The notes beneath the pieces are model-generated. The model had not been told where the DNA came from. It saw only the letters and a list, made by a program, of their open reading frames with translations, and did no database searches. From CAZLIC01 sp964559535 (lineage in GTDB: Bacteria > Pseudomonadota > Alphaproteobacteria > Rhodobacterales > Rhodobacteraceae), in contig CAZLIC010000063.1 in assembly GCA_964559535.1 (NCBI GenBank), forward strand, positions 1 through 26,906: DNA of 26,906 nt. The letters run 5' to 3'. This document shows, one piece after another, positions 7,864-15,202 of the stretch (position 1 is its first letter; each line of letters begins with the position of its first letter). Both the position numbers and the translations under genes were made by a program.

Positions 7864-8760
7864 TCAACGCTCCCAGAAATAGACAGTGGCGGGTTCCGGT
7901 TCCCACACCCGGGCATTCTCGATGCCCGGCAGGTTCACCAGCGCGCGGTACTCCGACCCGAAGGCGACATAGGCGTCGGTTTCCGCCATCACCGCCGGCT
8001 TGCAGGCGATGGGGTCGCGCACCACACCAAAGCCGTTCTTGGTGCCCACGACAAAGGTGAAGAACCCGTCAAGATCGGTCAGCGTCGATTCCAGCGCCTT
8101 TCCCAGCGGCTCGCCCTCTTGCAGCTTGTGGCTGATGAAGGCGGCGGCGACCTCGGTGTCGTTCTCGGTTTCAAAGGTCATGCCCAGCCGCTTCAGCTCT
8201 CGCCGCACGCCGTTGTGGTTGGACAGGCTGCCGTTGTGCACAAGGCACTGGTCCGCCCCGGTGGAAAACGGATGCGCGCCCATCGTGGTCACCGCCGATT
8301 CTGTGGCCATCCGGGTGTGGCCGATGCCGTGGGTTCCGCTCATCCTGGCCACGTCAAAGCGGCGGGCCACGTCCTTGGGCAGGCCGACCTCCTTGAAGAT
8401 CTCGATGGCATCGCCCACGCTCATCACCTTCACCGCGGGCCGCAGATGCGCCAGCGCCGACCGCGCCGCGTCCATCTGGTCGATCGGCATCTCCAGCACC
8501 GCATGGGTCGACTTCACCAGCATGGTCACCGGCTGGCCGATGGCCTCATGCAGGTCGCCGTCCAGATCCTTGAAGTCCTTCTCGGGGTGGGGCGACTGGA
8601 CGGTGATCTTGCCCAGCCCGTCCTTTGCGCCACCGTAAATGGCGATGCCGGCCGAGTCCGGCCCGCGGTCGGTCATGGTGATCAGCATGTCCGTCAGCAT
8701 GGCGCCAAGCTCAGGCTCCAGCTTCGGATCCTTCAGGAACAGCCCGACAATGCCGCACAT
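7864..8760 (-). CDS. mgsA: N-methylglutamate synthase subunit A (class II glutamine amidotransferase-like)
   Basis: A 298-residue Ntn-type glutamine amidotransferase domain. It begins MCGIVGLF, so Cys2 is the N-terminal nucleophile after Met removal. GTHGIGHTRMATESAVTTMGAHPFS, CLVHNGSLSNHNGVRRELKRLG and NDTEVAAAFISHKL are the standard substrate-site motifs. In MgsABC it hydrolyses gamma-glutamylmethylamide instead of glutamine, releasing methylamine for transfer on MgsC. Start ATG 8760 has GGGAG upstream. It is the first gene of mgsA-mgsB-mgsC-gmaS and diverges from amtB across a 244-base control region. Confidence 0.93.
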   Translation of the reverse strand: MCGIVGLFLKDPKLEPELGAMLTDMLITMTDRGPDSAGIAIYGGAKDGLGKITVQSPHPEKDFKDLDGDLHEAIGQPVTMLVKSTHAVLEMPIDQMDAARSALAHLRPAVKVMSVGDAIEIFKEVGLPKDVARRFDVARMSGTHGIGHTRMATESAVTTMGAHPFSTGADQCLVHNGSLSNHNGVRRELKRLGMTFETENDTEVAAAFISHKLQEGEPLGKALESTLTDLDGFFTFVVGTKNGFGVVRDPIACKPAVMAETDAYVAFGSEYRALVNLPGIENARVWEPEPATVYFWER

Positions 8761-9004
8761 GTAATCGACTCCCTTTTCCGTTCACCCCGATGCTAGCACC
8801 GTCGCCGGGACCCTTCAACTACAGAGAAACAAATTTCACCTTGCGGGAAGCGCACCCGGCCAAGCATGGCGCGAATGCCTTTTTCCTTGACAGAATGTCG
8901 CATCAAGGCGTTTCCTTCCGGAAAACAAAGTTGCCAGACAGAGAAGCCGTCAAACGCGCATGAACTCTTTCGGCAAGTGAAAATTCCAACGGGAGGGGAG
9001 AGGA
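8761..9004. promoter_or_regulatory. Divergent mgsA / amtB control region
   Basis: The 244-base gap must hold promoters in both directions. It contains an inverted repeat CCTTGA-N12-TCAAGG (8885-8908) and, 7 bases on, the palindrome TTCCGGAA (8916-8923). These are candidate operators for the nearby XRE-cupin protein or a nitrogen regulator. A TTGACA-like hexamer (8887-8892) overlaps the first repeat but has no good -10 partner. A strong ribosome site (GGAGGGGAGAGGA) ends the region before amtB. Confidence 0.5.
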
Positions 9005-10435
9005 ATGGGTGACAACCTGAGTACGGTGAACGTCATCTTCACCGAGTTCTATTACTGGGTGACGGTGGTGTTCATGTTTCTCATACATGTGGGCTTCTGC
9101 ATGTACGAGGTGGGCGCGTCGCGTCGGCGCAACCACATGCACACGCTGATGAAAAACACGATGGCCATACCCTTGGTCACGGTCACGTTCTTCTTCTTCG
9201 GCTGGTGGATCTACTTTGCCTTTCCCAGCGGCCTGTACTGGTTCAACTTCGTCCCTGACGCGCTGTTCTACGACCCGAACCTGGTCGCAGCACCGCACAG
9301 CCCGCTGATGGGCACGCACCTGTCGGGCGCCAATGCCACCGACGCGGCCTTCGGCATTACCGCCGACGGCCTGAACGGCGCGGCCACCTGGCACCGGCTG
9401 AACGGCGTGTTCTGGGCGGCGTTCCTCTTGTTCTCGATCACCACCGCGTCCATCGTTTCGGGCGCCGTGATCGAGCGCATCCGCATGGGCGCCTTCTGGA
9501 TGATTGCCGTCCTGCTGGGTTCGGTGCTGTGGATCACCGATGCCGCCTGGGGGTGGAGCGCCGGGGGCTGGATGGTCAAGTACCTGGGATACCACGATGC
9601 CTATGCGTCAGGCGTGGTGCATGCCATTGCCGGGGGCGCAGCGCTGGCCACACTCATCGTGCTGGGGCCCCGGCTGGGCAAGTTCCGCCCCGACGGCACG
9701 CCGCGTGAAATCCCGCCGCACAACCCCTGGCTCGTGACCATCGGGCTGTTCCTGATCTACACCGGGTTCTGGGGCTTCTATGCCGCCTGCAACATCCCGA
9801 TGATCGCCCCCGCCACCATCGCGGGCCAGATCACCGGCGAAACCTGGACGGCCACCAACATCTACCTCGCGCCCACCACGCTGTCGGCGATCACGGTGAA
9901 CTTCCTGATGGCGCTGTCGGGCGGCATGATGTCAGGCTACATGTTTTCAAAAGGCGATGCCTTCTGGACCTACTCGGCAGGTCTGTGCGGTGTCATCGGC
10001 GCCTCGGCGGGCAACGACCTGTACCACCCGATCCAGGCCATGTTCATCGGCGCCATCGTGCCCTGGGTTGCCTACAAGCTGCACTACTGGGTCGAACGCA
10101 CCTTCAAGATCGACGATGCCGTGGGCGCGGTGGCCGTGCACGGCTATGGCGGGTTCATGGGCGTGGTGATTGCGGGCTTCGTGCTGTGGGGCGCGCCGTC
10201 TTCGCCCTACGAAGGTTTCGCCGTCATCACGCCCTGGGGCAACTTCATCGGCGCCGTCATCATGTTTGCCCTTGGCTTCATCCCGGTGTGGATCCTGGCC
10301 AAGGTTCTGCACAGCTTCGGCCTGCTGCGGGTTCCCGCCAAGGTTGAACTGGAAGGGCTCGATTTCAAGGGACGCGCCGCCTACGACGCCGCCGTCGCCG
10401 AAATCGTGGCCGCCGAACGCGCAATGATCAAGTGA
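9005..10435 (+). CDS. amtB: Ammonium/methylammonium transporter (Amt family)
   Basis: A 476-residue Amt/Mep channel with about 11 hydrophobic segments. The twin pore histidines are visible: His206 in SGVVHAIAGGAA and His379 in VAVHGYGGFMG. AVIERIRMG, TDAAWGWSAGGW and the C-terminal FGLLRVPAKVELEGLDFKG are also family-typical. No signal peptide is evident. Amt proteins conduct ammonium and methylammonium across the inner membrane; placed between the mgs and mgd operons it most likely brings in methylammonium. It diverges from mgsA and is followed 13 bases later by a small membrane-protein gene. It is longer than E. coli AmtB because of an insertion at about 82-125. Substrate preference is inferred from context. 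Confidence 0.93.
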   Translation: MGDNLSTVNVIFTEFYYWVTVVFMFLIHVGFCMYEVGASRRRNHMHTLMKNTMAIPLVTVTFFFFGWWIYFAFPSGLYWFNFVPDALFYDPNLVAAPHSPLMGTHLSGANATDAAFGITADGLNGAATWHRLNGVFWAAFLLFSITTASIVSGAVIERIRMGAFWMIAVLLGSVLWITDAAWGWSAGGWMVKYLGYHDAYASGVVHAIAGGAALATLIVLGPRLGKFRPDGTPREIPPHNPWLVTIGLFLIYTGFWGFYAACNIPMIAPATIAGQITGETWTATNIYLAPTTLSAITVNFLMALSGGMMSGYMFSKGDAFWTYSAGLCGVIGASAGNDLYHPIQAMFIGAIVPWVAYKLHYWVERTFKIDDAVGAVAVHGYGGFMGVVIAGFVLWGAPSSPYEGFAVITPWGNFIGAVIMFALGFIPVWILAKVLHSFGLLRVPAKVELEGLDFKGRAAYDAAVAEIVAAERAMIK

Positions 10436-10448
10436 AAGGAAACCGGAA

Positions 10449-10667
10449 ATGTCCACCACAGGCTTTTCAAACTGGGCCGTCGATCTGAAGGACGTGGGCG
10501 CGATCTATCCCTTTCAGGGCTATGAAGGGTTGATGGCCATTCTGGGCGTCGCCTTCTGGATCGTCTGGCACGTCGTGCAGATGCGCCAGGAAGCGGCCGA
10601 GATCGCCGACGAGATGAGCGCCGACGCGCGCGGTGACGCGGCGCGCAAGCTGATCGACGAGTACTGA
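10449..10667 (+). CDS. Small single-span membrane protein downstream of amtB
   Basis: A 72-residue protein starting MSTTGFSNWAVDLKDVGAIYPFQGYEG. One hydrophobic segment (about 28-46, LMAILGVAFWIVWHVVQM) is followed by a charged, probably helical tail (RQEAAEIADEMSADARGD...). It starts 13 bases after amtB with GGAAACCGGAA as ribosome site and ends just before a terminator, so amtB and this gene form a two-gene unit. I do not recognise a named family. The arrangement suggests a subunit or modulator of the transporter, but that is inference. Confidence 0.78.
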   Translation: MSTTGFSNWAVDLKDVGAIYPFQGYEGLMAILGVAFWIVWHVVQMRQEAAEIADEMSADARGDAARKLIDEY

Positions 10668-10679
10668 CGACAGCCAAGA

Positions 10680-10704
10680 GGGGCAGGCTTCGGCCTGCCC
10701 CTTT
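10680..10704 (+). terminator. Rho-independent terminator of the amtB unit
   Basis: A perfect 9-bp stem GGGGCAGGC / GCCTGCCCC with a TTCG tetraloop is followed by TTT. It sits 12 bases after the small membrane-protein stop and between two converging genes. It may also stop the regulator transcript from the other side, although that flank has few T residues in the right place. Confidence 0.9.
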
Positions 10705-10720
10705 CGCACATCGCAGGCGT

Positions 10721-11380
10721 TCACCCCTGCGGGTAGCAGATCACCGACAGGTACCGCGCAGGCAGCCGCACCAAGAGCTCCGGCCCATGCGGCGCATCGG
10801 CATCAAAGAACAGGCTGTCGCCGGGTTTCAGGTCATAGACCGTGTCGCCATGGCGGTACCCCACCTCGCCCTCCAGCATGTACAGCAGTTCCAGCCCTTC
10901 GTGCTGGAACGCCGGAAAGGTGTCGCTCTCGGTGGTCAGCGTGATGATGTAGGGTTCCACCACCACGCCCGAGGAATTTGACCCGATATGGCCCAGAAGG
11001 TTGTACTGGTGCCCCGCCCGCGTGCCGCGCCGCTCGATCTCGATATGCTCGCCCGCGCGCACATGCTGCGCCTCGCGCTTTTCCTCGTAGCTCTTGAAGA
11101 AGGCCGTCACCGGCACGGAAAAGGCATGGCTCAGCACCTGCAGCGTGGTCAGCGACGGCGAGGTGTTGCCGTTCTCGATTTTCGACAGCATGCCGATGGA
11201 CAGGCCGGTGACCGCGGCCAGATCGGCCACCGTCATGGCCTGCTGGCGGCGGAAGTTGCGCACTTCGCGCCCGATGGCGGCCTCCAGATTGCGCTCGGCA
11301 ATCTCGCGCACACGGTGCGGGTCCTGATCGAAGGCGGGTTTGCCGCGCGGAAGCGCGGGGCCAAGGTCGCCGCTGGACAT
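10721..11380 (-). CDS. XRE-family regulator with C-terminal cupin domain
   Basis: A 219-residue transcription factor. Residues 35-95 are an XRE helix-turn-helix (VADLAAVTGLSIGMLSKIENGNTSPSLTTLQ); residues 145-215 are a small cupin beta-barrel (HEGLELLYMLEGEVGYRHGD, LKPGDSLFFDADAPHGP) that usually senses a small effector. ATG 11380 is chosen because the upstream extension lacks family sequence and crosses a candidate operator. It lies between the mgd operon and amtB, and regulators of this type accompany NMG clusters in roseobacters, so control of methylamine genes is likely. Whether it activates or represses cannot be read from sequence. Its own operator may be the inverted repeat at 11394-11415. 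Confidence 0.88.
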   Translation of the reverse strand: MSSGDLGPALPRGKPAFDQDPHRVREIAERNLEAAIGREVRNFRRQQAMTVADLAAVTGLSIGMLSKIENGNTSPSLTTLQVLSHAFSVPVTAFFKSYEEKREAQHVRAGEHIEIERRGTRAGHQYNLLGHIGSNSSGVVVEPYIITLTTESDTFPAFQHEGLELLYMLEGEVGYRHGDTVYDLKPGDSLFFDADAPHGPELLVRLPARYLSVICYPQG

Positions 11381-11393
11381 GGGCAGGTTCCAA

Positions 11394-11415
11394 ATAGTGC
11401 TGCCGATTTCACTAT
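11394..11415. promoter_or_regulatory. Inverted repeat before the XRE-cupin gene
   Basis: ATAGTG-N10-CACTAT is a perfect 6-bp inverted repeat centred 24 bases upstream of the XRE-cupin start and inside the 66-base gap after mgdD. The position suggests autoregulation. I did not find the same repeat in the mgsA/amtB or mraY/mgdA gaps, so it may not be the regulator's general target. Confidence 0.4.
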
Positions 11416-11446
11416 CAGGAAACACGCCCCGCAGCAAGCACACCCC

Positions 11447-11998
11447 TCAGCAGGCCGCCGCCGCCGCCTCCAGCGCGTGCAGCAGGCTTCTGGCCGAGGA
11501 TCGCGGGCCGTACAGCCGCGCCTCTCCCCGCCCGTGCCGGATCAGGTAGCAGCCCAGATGGTCAACCACCGTGCGGCAGGCATGACCGTCGGGAACGCCC
11601 GGGAAATCCACGTTGCACAGCCGTTCCAGCACAGGTGCCAGATCGGGCGCCGACAGGTCGAACACCACCCAGGCGTCGGTCTGCTCCGTCACGCTGGCGG
11701 CAGCGCCAAAGACGGCCGCCAAGAGGTCCGCAATCGCTTCATGGCTGGCAAAGGGGGCTTCCACGAACCACATCCCCGGCGCCACCCAGAAGGCGGCGTA
11801 GACCGCGCCCGCCGCATGCCGCGCGGGCCCCGGCAAGGGCACACCCGCGACACCGGCCGCATCCGTCAGGTCATGCCCGCGCCGCACCGCCACCGAGGCC
11901 AGCGCCACGTCCATCCGTTCGGTGATGCACAGCGCACCCACCGTCACCACCGCCGCCTGCGCCGACCCCAGCGCCGTCATTGCCCGCAATTCAGCCAC
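11447..11998 (-). CDS. mgdD: N-methylglutamate dehydrogenase subunit D (SoxG-like)
   Basis: A 183-residue protein of the sarcosine oxidase gamma family (SoxG): WFVEAPFASHEAIADLLAAVFG, TEQTDAWVVFDLSAPDLAPVLERLCNVDF and ...YLIRHGRGEARLYGPRSSARSLLHAL. It is the small gamma-type subunit of the heterotetramer that oxidises N-methylglutamate to glutamate and a C1 unit. The GTG at 11998 overlaps mgdC by 8 bases and has GGGGAG 7 bases before it; an in-frame ATG at 11980 is the alternative. It is the last gene of mgdABCD. Assignment to NMG dehydrogenase and not sarcosine oxidase rests on the gmaS-mgsABC neighbours. Confidence 0.88.
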   Translation of the reverse strand: MAELRAMTALGSAQAAVVTVGALCITERMDVALASVAVRRGHDLTDAAGVAGVPLPGPARHAAGAVYAAFWVAPGMWFVEAPFASHEAIADLLAAVFGAAASVTEQTDAWVVFDLSAPDLAPVLERLCNVDFPGVPDGHACRTVVDHLGCYLIRHGRGEARLYGPRSSARSLLHALEAAAAAC

Positions 11999-14897
11999 GC
12001 AGCCGCTCCCCTTCCGGATCGAAGAAATGCGGCGACACGATCTGCACCTCGGTATCCTGCCCCGACAGCAGGTTCACCGCCCGCATCCTGGTGCCGATCT
12101 TGCGGTCGCCGCTCTTCAGGTACCCCAGCGCGATGTCGCAGCCGATGTGGGGGGAATACACCTTCGACGTCAGCCAGCCCGCATCGTTGGCCGCCACCGC
12201 CGCGGCGCCGATGTCCAGGAAGTGACTGCCCGCCGTCAGCTTGCCCGCCGGATCGACCGGCTTCACCCCGACCAGACGGTAACCGTCCGGGTCGGTCAGC
12301 CCTTCGCGCTGCGACAGCACCATGCCGATGGCGTCCTTCTTCTTCGACACCATCTTGCCCAGGCCCATGTTCAGCGCGGTGGACTGGCCGTTCAGCTCGC
12401 CGCCCGCGACATGGCCCTTCTCGATGCGCATCACGCCCAGCGCCTCGGTGCCATAGACCACCGGGTCGAACTCGGCCCCGCGCGCCAGCATCTCGCGCAG
12501 CAGCGCATCGCCATAGCGGGTGGGAACCGCAATTTCAAAGGCCAGCTCGCCGGAAAAGCTGATGCGGAACAGCCGCGCCCGCAGGCCGCCGCAGACGGTG
12601 ATGTTGCCTGCCCCCATGTAGGGAAAGGCCGCATCGCCGATGTCCTGATCCACCACCTTTTGCAGCAGCCGCCGCGCGTTGGGCCCGGCGACCGAGAACT
12701 GCGCCCAGGCTTCGGTGGTGGAAATCAGCTGCACATCCATGTCCGGCCACAGGCACTGGCGGCAGAATTCCAGATGCCGGAACACCGTCACGGCGTTGGC
12801 CGTGGTGGTGGTCATCACATAGTGATGCTCGGCCATGCGCGCCGTGGTGCCGTCGTCGAACACGATGCCGTCTTCGCGCAGCATCAGCCCATAGCGGCAC
12901 TTTCCGACAGGCAGCGTGCTGAAGGTATTGGCATAGACCCTGTCCAGAAACGCTCCGGCGTCCGTCCCCTGAATGTCGATCTTGCCCAGCGTGGTGACAT
13001 CGCAGATGCCCACCGACTTGCGTGTGGCCAGCACCTCGCGGTCCACCGATTGCCGCCATTCGGTCTCGCCTGCCCTGGGCACCCACTGGGTGCGCAGCCA
13101 GTTGCCAACTTCGACAAAGACAGCGCCGTGCTCGGCCGCCCAGTGATGGCTGGGCGTCAGGCGGTAGGGCTTGAATTCAGTGCCGCGCGACCGCCCGGCC
13201 AGCGCGCCCAACGCCACCGGCGTATAGGGCGGCCGGTAAACCGTCGTTCCCGTCTCCGGGATGGACCGCCCCGTAAGTTCGGCCATGATCGCAAGGCCGA
13301 TGACGTTCCCGGTCTTGCCCTGATCCGTCGCCATCCCCAGCGTGGTGTAGCGCTTCATGTGCTCGACGCTGGTGAAGTTTTCCTGCCGGGCCAGCTTGAT
13401 GTCCTTCACCGTCACGTCGTTCTGCTGGTCAATCCAGGCGCGGCCCTTGCCATGCGCCACATGCCACAGCGGCGAAATCCGCACCGGGGAATCCTCGGCC
13501 TCCGGCAGGTCCGGCGCGGCCCCTTGCAGCCCCAGGGCGGCGATGGCGGCATCGCGGCCGGTGCGCAACGCGCCATGGGTCGACATCACGCCGGCCGCCG
13601 CGCCTGCAACCGACAGGCCCGCAGGACCGTCCGCCCCCGGCACAAAAGCCGCAATGGCCGCATCCCACACCGGCCGCGCGCGATGGTGCGAGTGGATGTT
13701 CACGTTCGGGTTCCAGCCCCCCGAAACGCCCAGCGCATCCACCGCAACGTCGCGCGTGCGCCCGTCGGCCTGCCGCACAGTGATGCCCGTCAGCCCCAGC
13801 CGCCCGCGGCTGTCCACCACCTGCGCCCCGTCGCGGGCGTCGATCACTGCCGCCACCTCAACGCCGCGGGACTTCAGGTCCGCAGCCGTGCGCAGCCCGT
13901 CATCGTTGTTGGTAAACACCGCAACCCGACCGCCGGCCTTCACGCCCCAGCGGTTTGCATAGGCGCGCAGGCTGCCCGCCAGCATGATCCCCGGCCGGTC
14001 GTTGTTTTCAAAGGCAATCGGCCGCTCGGTGGCACCCGCGCACAGCACCGCCCGGCCTGCATAGATGCGCCAAAGCGTCTGCCGCGGCTTTCCGGCCAGC
14101 GGCACCGCCAGATGGTCCGACACGCGTTCCACCGCGGAATGGATGCCGTGGTCGAAGGCACCGATCACCGTTGTGCGCGGCATCAGCCGAACCTTGGGCA
14201 TCGCCGACAGTTCGGCCACCACCCCTTGCGCCCAGTCGGCGCCCGCCGTGCCGCCAACCGCAAAGGTCTCGGCATTCAGCCGACCGCCCATGCGGAAATC
14301 CTCATCCGCCAGGATCACCCGCCTGCCCGCGCGCCCCGCGGTCAGCGCGGCCATCAGCCCGGCAGGCCCGGCCCCGATCACCAGCAGGTCGCAGTGCAGG
14401 AACCCCTTGTCGTACGTGTCCGGGTCTTCCTCGCGGCTGACCGACCCCAGCCCCGCCGCACGACGGATGATCGGCTCGTACAGCTTCTCCCAAAAGGCCG
14501 CGGGCCACATGAAGGTCTTGTAGTAGAATCCCGCCGCAAAGAACGCCGAAAGTCGGTCGTTGATCGCCAGCGCGTCAAAGTGCAGGCTGGGCCAGCGGTT
14601 CTGGCTGGCCGCCTGCAACCCGTCAAACAGCTCGACGACCGTGGCCCGCGTGTTCGGCTCCTGCCGTCCGCCGGTGCGCAGTTCGACCAGCGCATTCGGC
14701 TCCTCGGACCCCGCCGACAACGGCCCCCGGGGCCGGTGGTACTTGAAGCTGCGCCCCATCAGCCGCACGCCGTTGGCCAGCAGCGCCGAGGCCAGCGTGT
14801 CGCCGGGGTGGCCCTCGAAGGTCTGCCCGTCGAATGTGAAGCGAAGCGTCCTGGTCCGGTCCACCTGCCCGCCCGCAATCCGATGCGACTGGCTCAC
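11991..14897 (-). CDS. mgdC: N-methylglutamate dehydrogenase subunit C (SoxA-like)
   Basis: A 968-residue protein with the sarcosine oxidase alpha architecture. Residues 15-90 are the N-terminal domain (FEGHPGDTLASALLANGV, GRSFKYHRPRGPL). Residues 168-460 carry a dinucleotide-binding fold (LLVIGAGPAGLMAAL, GAGPAG 175-180). The C-terminal 380 residues are a GcvT-like aminomethyltransferase domain (SVGICDVTTLGKIDIQGTDAGAFLDRVY; RLLQKVVDQDIGDAAFPYM). In this family the C-terminal domain passes the released C1 unit to tetrahydrofolate as 5,10-methylene-THF. The GTG start overlaps the mgdB stop (GTGA). Second to last gene of mgdA-B-C-D. Confidence 0.92.
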   Translation of the reverse strand: MSQSHRIAGGQVDRTRTLRFTFDGQTFEGHPGDTLASALLANGVRLMGRSFKYHRPRGPLSAGSEEPNALVELRTGGRQEPNTRATVVELFDGLQAASQNRWPSLHFDALAINDRLSAFFAAGFYYKTFMWPAAFWEKLYEPIIRRAAGLGSVSREEDPDTYDKGFLHCDLLVIGAGPAGLMAALTAGRAGRRVILADEDFRMGGRLNAETFAVGGTAGADWAQGVVAELSAMPKVRLMPRTTVIGAFDHGIHSAVERVSDHLAVPLAGKPRQTLWRIYAGRAVLCAGATERPIAFENNDRPGIMLAGSLRAYANRWGVKAGGRVAVFTNNDDGLRTAADLKSRGVEVAAVIDARDGAQVVDSRGRLGLTGITVRQADGRTRDVAVDALGVSGGWNPNVNIHSHHRARPVWDAAIAAFVPGADGPAGLSVAGAAAGVMSTHGALRTGRDAAIAALGLQGAAPDLPEAEDSPVRISPLWHVAHGKGRAWIDQQNDVTVKDIKLARQENFTSVEHMKRYTTLGMATDQGKTGNVIGLAIMAELTGRSIPETGTTVYRPPYTPVALGALAGRSRGTEFKPYRLTPSHHWAAEHGAVFVEVGNWLRTQWVPRAGETEWRQSVDREVLATRKSVGICDVTTLGKIDIQGTDAGAFLDRVYANTFSTLPVGKCRYGLMLREDGIVFDDGTTARMAEHHYVMTTTTANAVTVFRHLEFCRQCLWPDMDVQLISTTEAWAQFSVAGPNARRLLQKVVDQDIGDAAFPYMGAGNITVCGGLRARLFRISFSGELAFEIAVPTRYGDALLREMLARGAEFDPVVYGTEALGVMRIEKGHVAGGELNGQSTALNMGLGKMVSKKKDAIGMVLSQREGLTDPDGYRLVGVKPVDPAGKLTAGSHFLDIGAAAVAANDAGWLTSKVYSPHIGCDIALGYLKSGDRKIGTRMRAVNLLSGQDTEVQIVSPHFFDPEGERLRG

Positions 14898-15190
14898 GTC
14901 AAAGCCCCCCCGGACCGCCCCAGCACCCGCGCAACATCACGGGCCAGTTCGACCCTGGTGATCTCGTGCGTGACCGTGTTCCTGGTCACCACCAGCCAGG
15001 ATCGGTCGCCCTGCTCGTGGTACCACAGCTCGCGGTGTTCTCCGGCGGGGTTGTCGCGCTGGTACAGATAGGCATGGAACGCCGCGATCCCGGCGGTCAT
15101 GCCGTCGGGCCGGTTCATCAGCGCTGCATCGCCCAGATAGATGAATTCCTGCGCGTCGCGGGGCCCGAGGATGGGGTGGGGGATGATCAT
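14894..15190 (-). CDS. mgdB: N-methylglutamate dehydrogenase subunit B (SoxD-like)
   Basis: A 98-residue delta-type subunit of the sarcosine-oxidase family (GPRDAQEFIYLGDAAL; AAFHAYLYQRDNPAGEHRELWYHEQGDRSW; TRNTVTHEITRVELAR). SoxD proteins bind structural zinc through CPxCG near the N-terminus and an H-x3-C motif later. Here these read H5-P-I-L8-G and H58-E-Q-G-D62, so the three cysteines are replaced and only the later histidine is kept. The protein has no cysteine at all. It starts 12 bases after the mgdA stop and overlaps mgdC by 4 bases. The family call is secure from its place between SoxB- and SoxA-like genes. Confidence 0.9.
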   Translation of the reverse strand: MIIPHPILGPRDAQEFIYLGDAALMNRPDGMTAGIAAFHAYLYQRDNPAGEHRELWYHEQGDRSWLVVTRNTVTHEITRVELARDVARVLGRSGGALT

Positions 15191-15202
15191 TGGCTTGTCT
15201 TC

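Noticed and set aside
4038..8060. Two long plus-strand frames opposite gmaS, mgsC and mgsB
   Set aside because: Both mirror well-supported genes and have no ribosome site or recognisable domain.
8920..8934. Sigma-54 promoter for amtB
   Set aside because: GG and GC are 11 bases apart, one too many, and the flanking bases match poorly.
11922..15071. Long plus-strand open frame of over 1000 codons
   Set aside because: It is antisense to mgdD, mgdC and mgdB, which carry clear family motifs. In DNA this GC-rich, the frame opposite a real gene often stays open; the product is His/Arg/Pro-rich without any domain.
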